From NCBI RefSeq assembly GCF_007679965.1, contig NZ_VEHL01000001.1, positions 186,001-250,000 of the forward strand: a stretch of DNA of 64,000 nt, given 5' to 3'. The notes below the pieces were generated by a model. The model did not search any database and was not told the origin of the DNA. It was given only the letters and a program-made list of their open reading frames with translations. Positions 62,240 to 64,000 of this stretch are shown piece after piece (within the stretch, counting starts at the first letter, position 1; the number at the start of each line of letters is the position of its first letter). This DNA comes from Bordetella genomosp. 13 (GTDB lineage Bacteria; Pseudomonadota; Gammaproteobacteria; Burkholderiales; Burkholderiaceae_B). A program made the translations under genes and the position numbers.

Positions 62240-63121
62240 ATGGCTGCAGCCAGCGGCGCGTCGCCTCAGTCCGAGTATATCCAGCACCATCTGGTGCACT
62301 TCAACAATCTGGGCGAGAAGCAGACCGCCATCGCCCAGTTCGAAGTCATCAATTACGACTCGCTGTTCTGGTCCATCCTGATGGGTGCGATCGTCGTCCT
62401 GTTCCTGTGGATGGCCGCGCGTCGCGCCACCGCCGGCGTGCCGACCCGTTTCCAGGCCTTCGTCGAGATGGTCGTGGACATGGTCGACGACCAGGCCAAG
62501 AGCATCGTCACCAACGCCAAGAGCCGCCTGTTCGTGGCTCCGCTGGCCCTCACGGTCTTCCTCTGGATCGTCCTGATGAACGCGCTCGACCTCATCCCGG
62601 TCGACCTGCTGCCGTCCATCTGGCGCTGGACGGGCCTGGGCGCCCATCACGGCGACATGCTGTACTACCACCGCATCCTGCCCACGGCCGACCTGAACGT
62701 GCCCATGGGCATGTCGCTGGGTGTGCTGCTGCTGATGTTCTACTACGGCATCAAGATCAAGCACCCGGGCGGCTTCGTCAAGGAACTGTTCACGGCTCCC
62801 TTCCATGCGCACGGCATCGGCGCCGTCGTGCTGGCTCCCTTCAATTTCCTGCTCAACCTGATCGAGTACGCGGCCAAGTCCGTGTCGCTGGGCATGCGGT
62901 TGTTCGGCAACATGTTCGCCGGCGAACTCGTGTTCATGCTGATCGCGCTGCTGGGCGGTGCCTGGACCGGCTTCAACGGCACCAGCATCGGCCTGGGCAT
63001 CGGCCAGGTGCTGGCCGGTTCGGTGTGGGCGATCTTCCACATCATGATCGTGCTGCTGCAGGCATTCATCTTCATGATGCTGACGCTGGTCTACATCGGC
63101 CAGTCTCACGAAGGCCACTAA
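62240..63121 (+). CDS. atpB: F0F1 ATP synthase subunit a
   Basis: A 293-residue membrane subunit forming the proton half-channels of the Fo motor. The essential Arg is in [20 protein letters not shown], and the C-terminal helix [20 protein letters not shown] is typical. [20 protein letters not shown] is the first membrane segment. The length is slightly above that of E. coli (271). It lies between atpI and atpE; 137 bases separate it from atpE. Confidence 0.98.
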   Translation: MAAASGASPQSEYIQHHLVHFNNLGEKQTAIAQFEVINYDSLFWSILMGAIVVLFLWMAARRATAGVPTRFQAFVEMVVDMVDDQAKSIVTNAKSRLFVAPLALTVFLWIVLMNALDLIPVDLLPSIWRWTGLGAHHGDMLYYHRILPTADLNVPMGMSLGVLLLMFYYGIKIKHPGGFVKELFTAPFHAHGIGAVVLAPFNFLLNLIEYAAKSVSLGMRLFGNMFAGELVFMLIALLGGAWTGFNGTSIGLGIGQVLAGSVWAIFHIMIVLLQAFIFMMLTLVYIGQSHEGH

Positions 63122-63231
63122 TTTTTCCGGTTCCTCCGGTGCGTGCCTCCCGGCACGTGCCGGGCCGCAAGAGTTTCTTGCAAAAGAGTTTCTTGCATTC
63201 AAGCAGTTCCCGTTTTCCCAATCAATTCTGA

Positions 63232-63501
<270 letters not shown>

Positions 63502-63589
63502 GGCATCGTCCGCTGCCTGGCGCAGCGGGCTCCCCGCCGGTGGTGATGCAGGCAACGGCATCGCCACCGGCAAAGTATCGAAAGCTCCG

Positions 63590-63608
63590 GGTCCGCCTTC
63601 GGCGGACC
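63590..63608. other. Stem-loop between atpE and atpF
   Basis: GGTCCGCC (63590-63597) pairs perfectly with GGCGGACC (63601-63608) around TTC. It lies in the 131-base gap before atpF and has no T-tract, so it is not an intrinsic terminator. It may stabilise the upstream atpE message and help set the high atpE:atpF ratio. Confidence 0.6.
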
Positions 63609-63632
63609 GAGCAAGGTGTCTAAGGAACGACC

Positions 63633-64000
63633 GTGAATCTGAACGCGACAATCTTCTTCCAGATGCTCGTGTTCTTCGTTCTGGGCTGGTTCACGATGAA
63701 ATTCGTGTGGCCGCCCCTGACGAAGGCGATGGACGAGCGCCGCCAGAAAATCGCCGATGGCCTGGCTGCTGCTGAAAAGGGCAAAGCCGATCTGGCCCAG
63801 GCTCAGGCGCGCGCCAGCCTCATCGAGGCTTCTGCCAAGTCCGAGAACCATGCCCGCATCGTCGAGGCCGAAAAACAGGCCGCCTCGGTGATCGAGCAAG
63901 CCCGTCGCGAAGCCGAGGCCGAGCGTGCCCGCATCGTGGCGCAAGCCGCGCAGGATGCCGCCCAGGAAGTGCAACGCGCCCGCGATGCACTGCGCGACGA
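63633..64000 (+). CDS. atpF: F0F1 ATP synthase subunit b (5' part)
   Basis: The first 122 codons of the peripheral-stalk subunit b; the gene runs out of the window. The start is a GTG (then [19 protein letters not shown]) with AAGGAACGACC ahead of it. One N-terminal membrane helix is followed by [20 protein letters not shown] and a long charged coiled coil rich in Ala, Glu and Arg ([20 protein letters not shown]). It continues the atpI-B-E-F order; atpH, atpA and the rest are expected beyond the right edge. Confidence 0.97.
   Translation, partial: MNLNATIFFQMLVFFVLGWFTMKFVWPPLTKAMDERRQKIADGLAAAEKGKADLAQAQARASLIEASAKSENHARIVEAEKQAASVIEQARREAEAERARIVAQAAQDAAQEVQRARDALRD

Overview
The window is 64 kb of GC-rich, densely coding DNA from a betaproteobacterium, most probably of the Alcaligenaceae (Bordetella/Achromobacter-like). 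This rests on the two solitary Bug-type (tripartite tricarboxylate transporter, TTT) binding proteins, the many LysR regulators beside small catabolic operons, and the housekeeping sets (rpe-gph-trpE, mltA-ubiH-dsbC, ttcA-folB, atpIBEF). The species is inferred from gene content only. I see no rRNA, tRNA, insertion sequence, phage gene or CRISPR array. The first gene (selD) and the last (atpF) are cut by the window edges.

Left part, 1-17.7 kb. The 3' end of selD is followed by a LysR regulator, a DUF2917 gene and an SDR dehydrogenase. Next come an aldehyde dehydrogenase with its DUF779 partner, a consensus sigma-54 promoter, a palindromic enhancer site and a divergent AcoR-type activator. A LysR-flanked operon then encodes a TRAP transporter (DctP plus a fused DctQM), a VOC protein, a RuBisCO-like protein and a DUF1537 sugar-acid kinase. 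It looks like a complete uptake and breakdown route for an unusual sugar acid. A flavin reductase, pirin and nitroreductase operon with a divergent LysR follows.

Middle part, 17.7-29.1 kb. Nine genes on the minus strand run from a Bug binding protein through a three-subunit molybdenum hydroxylase, a type III extradiol dioxygenase, a RidA protein, a flavin monooxygenase and a CoxG protein to a gamma-glutamyltransferase-like protein. Nearly every junction overlaps or is only a few bases long. A GntR regulator and a fumarylacetoacetate-hydrolase gene sit next to it. Duplicated GTATAC-centred repeats lie upstream of both the operon and the hydrolase, so the two probably form one regulon for breaking down an aromatic or N-heteroaromatic compound.

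Tryptophan genes, 29-49 kb. trpG-trpD-trpC (29.2-31.6 kb) and trpE (43.3-44.8 kb) are separated by about 12 kb of unrelated catabolic genes: a TauD-like oxygenase plus PEP-mutase-like lyase, an amino-acid ABC transporter, a CoA-transferase/citrate-synthase-like/Bug operon, a PpiC rotamase and a sorbosone-dehydrogenase-like protein. A UvrA-like ATPase lies between gph and trpE. Upstream of trpE there is an unannotated leader peptide with four Trp codons followed by an intrinsic terminator, a classic attenuator. Upstream of trpG there is a second, 16-residue leader peptide with two adjacent Trp codons and a plausible promoter, but I find no U-tract terminator there. The two halves of the split pathway therefore each seem to carry a tryptophan sensor.

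Right part, 47.8-64 kb. This is mostly housekeeping: gph, rpe, apaG, mltA, a UbiH-like hydroxylase, dsbC, a D-2-hydroxyacid dehydrogenase, ttcA, folB, a thioredoxin-reductase-like flavoprotein, an M61 peptidase, an enoyl-CoA hydratase, a secreted DUF1254/DUF1214 protein, and the start of the F1Fo ATP synthase operon (atpI, atpB, atpE, atpF).
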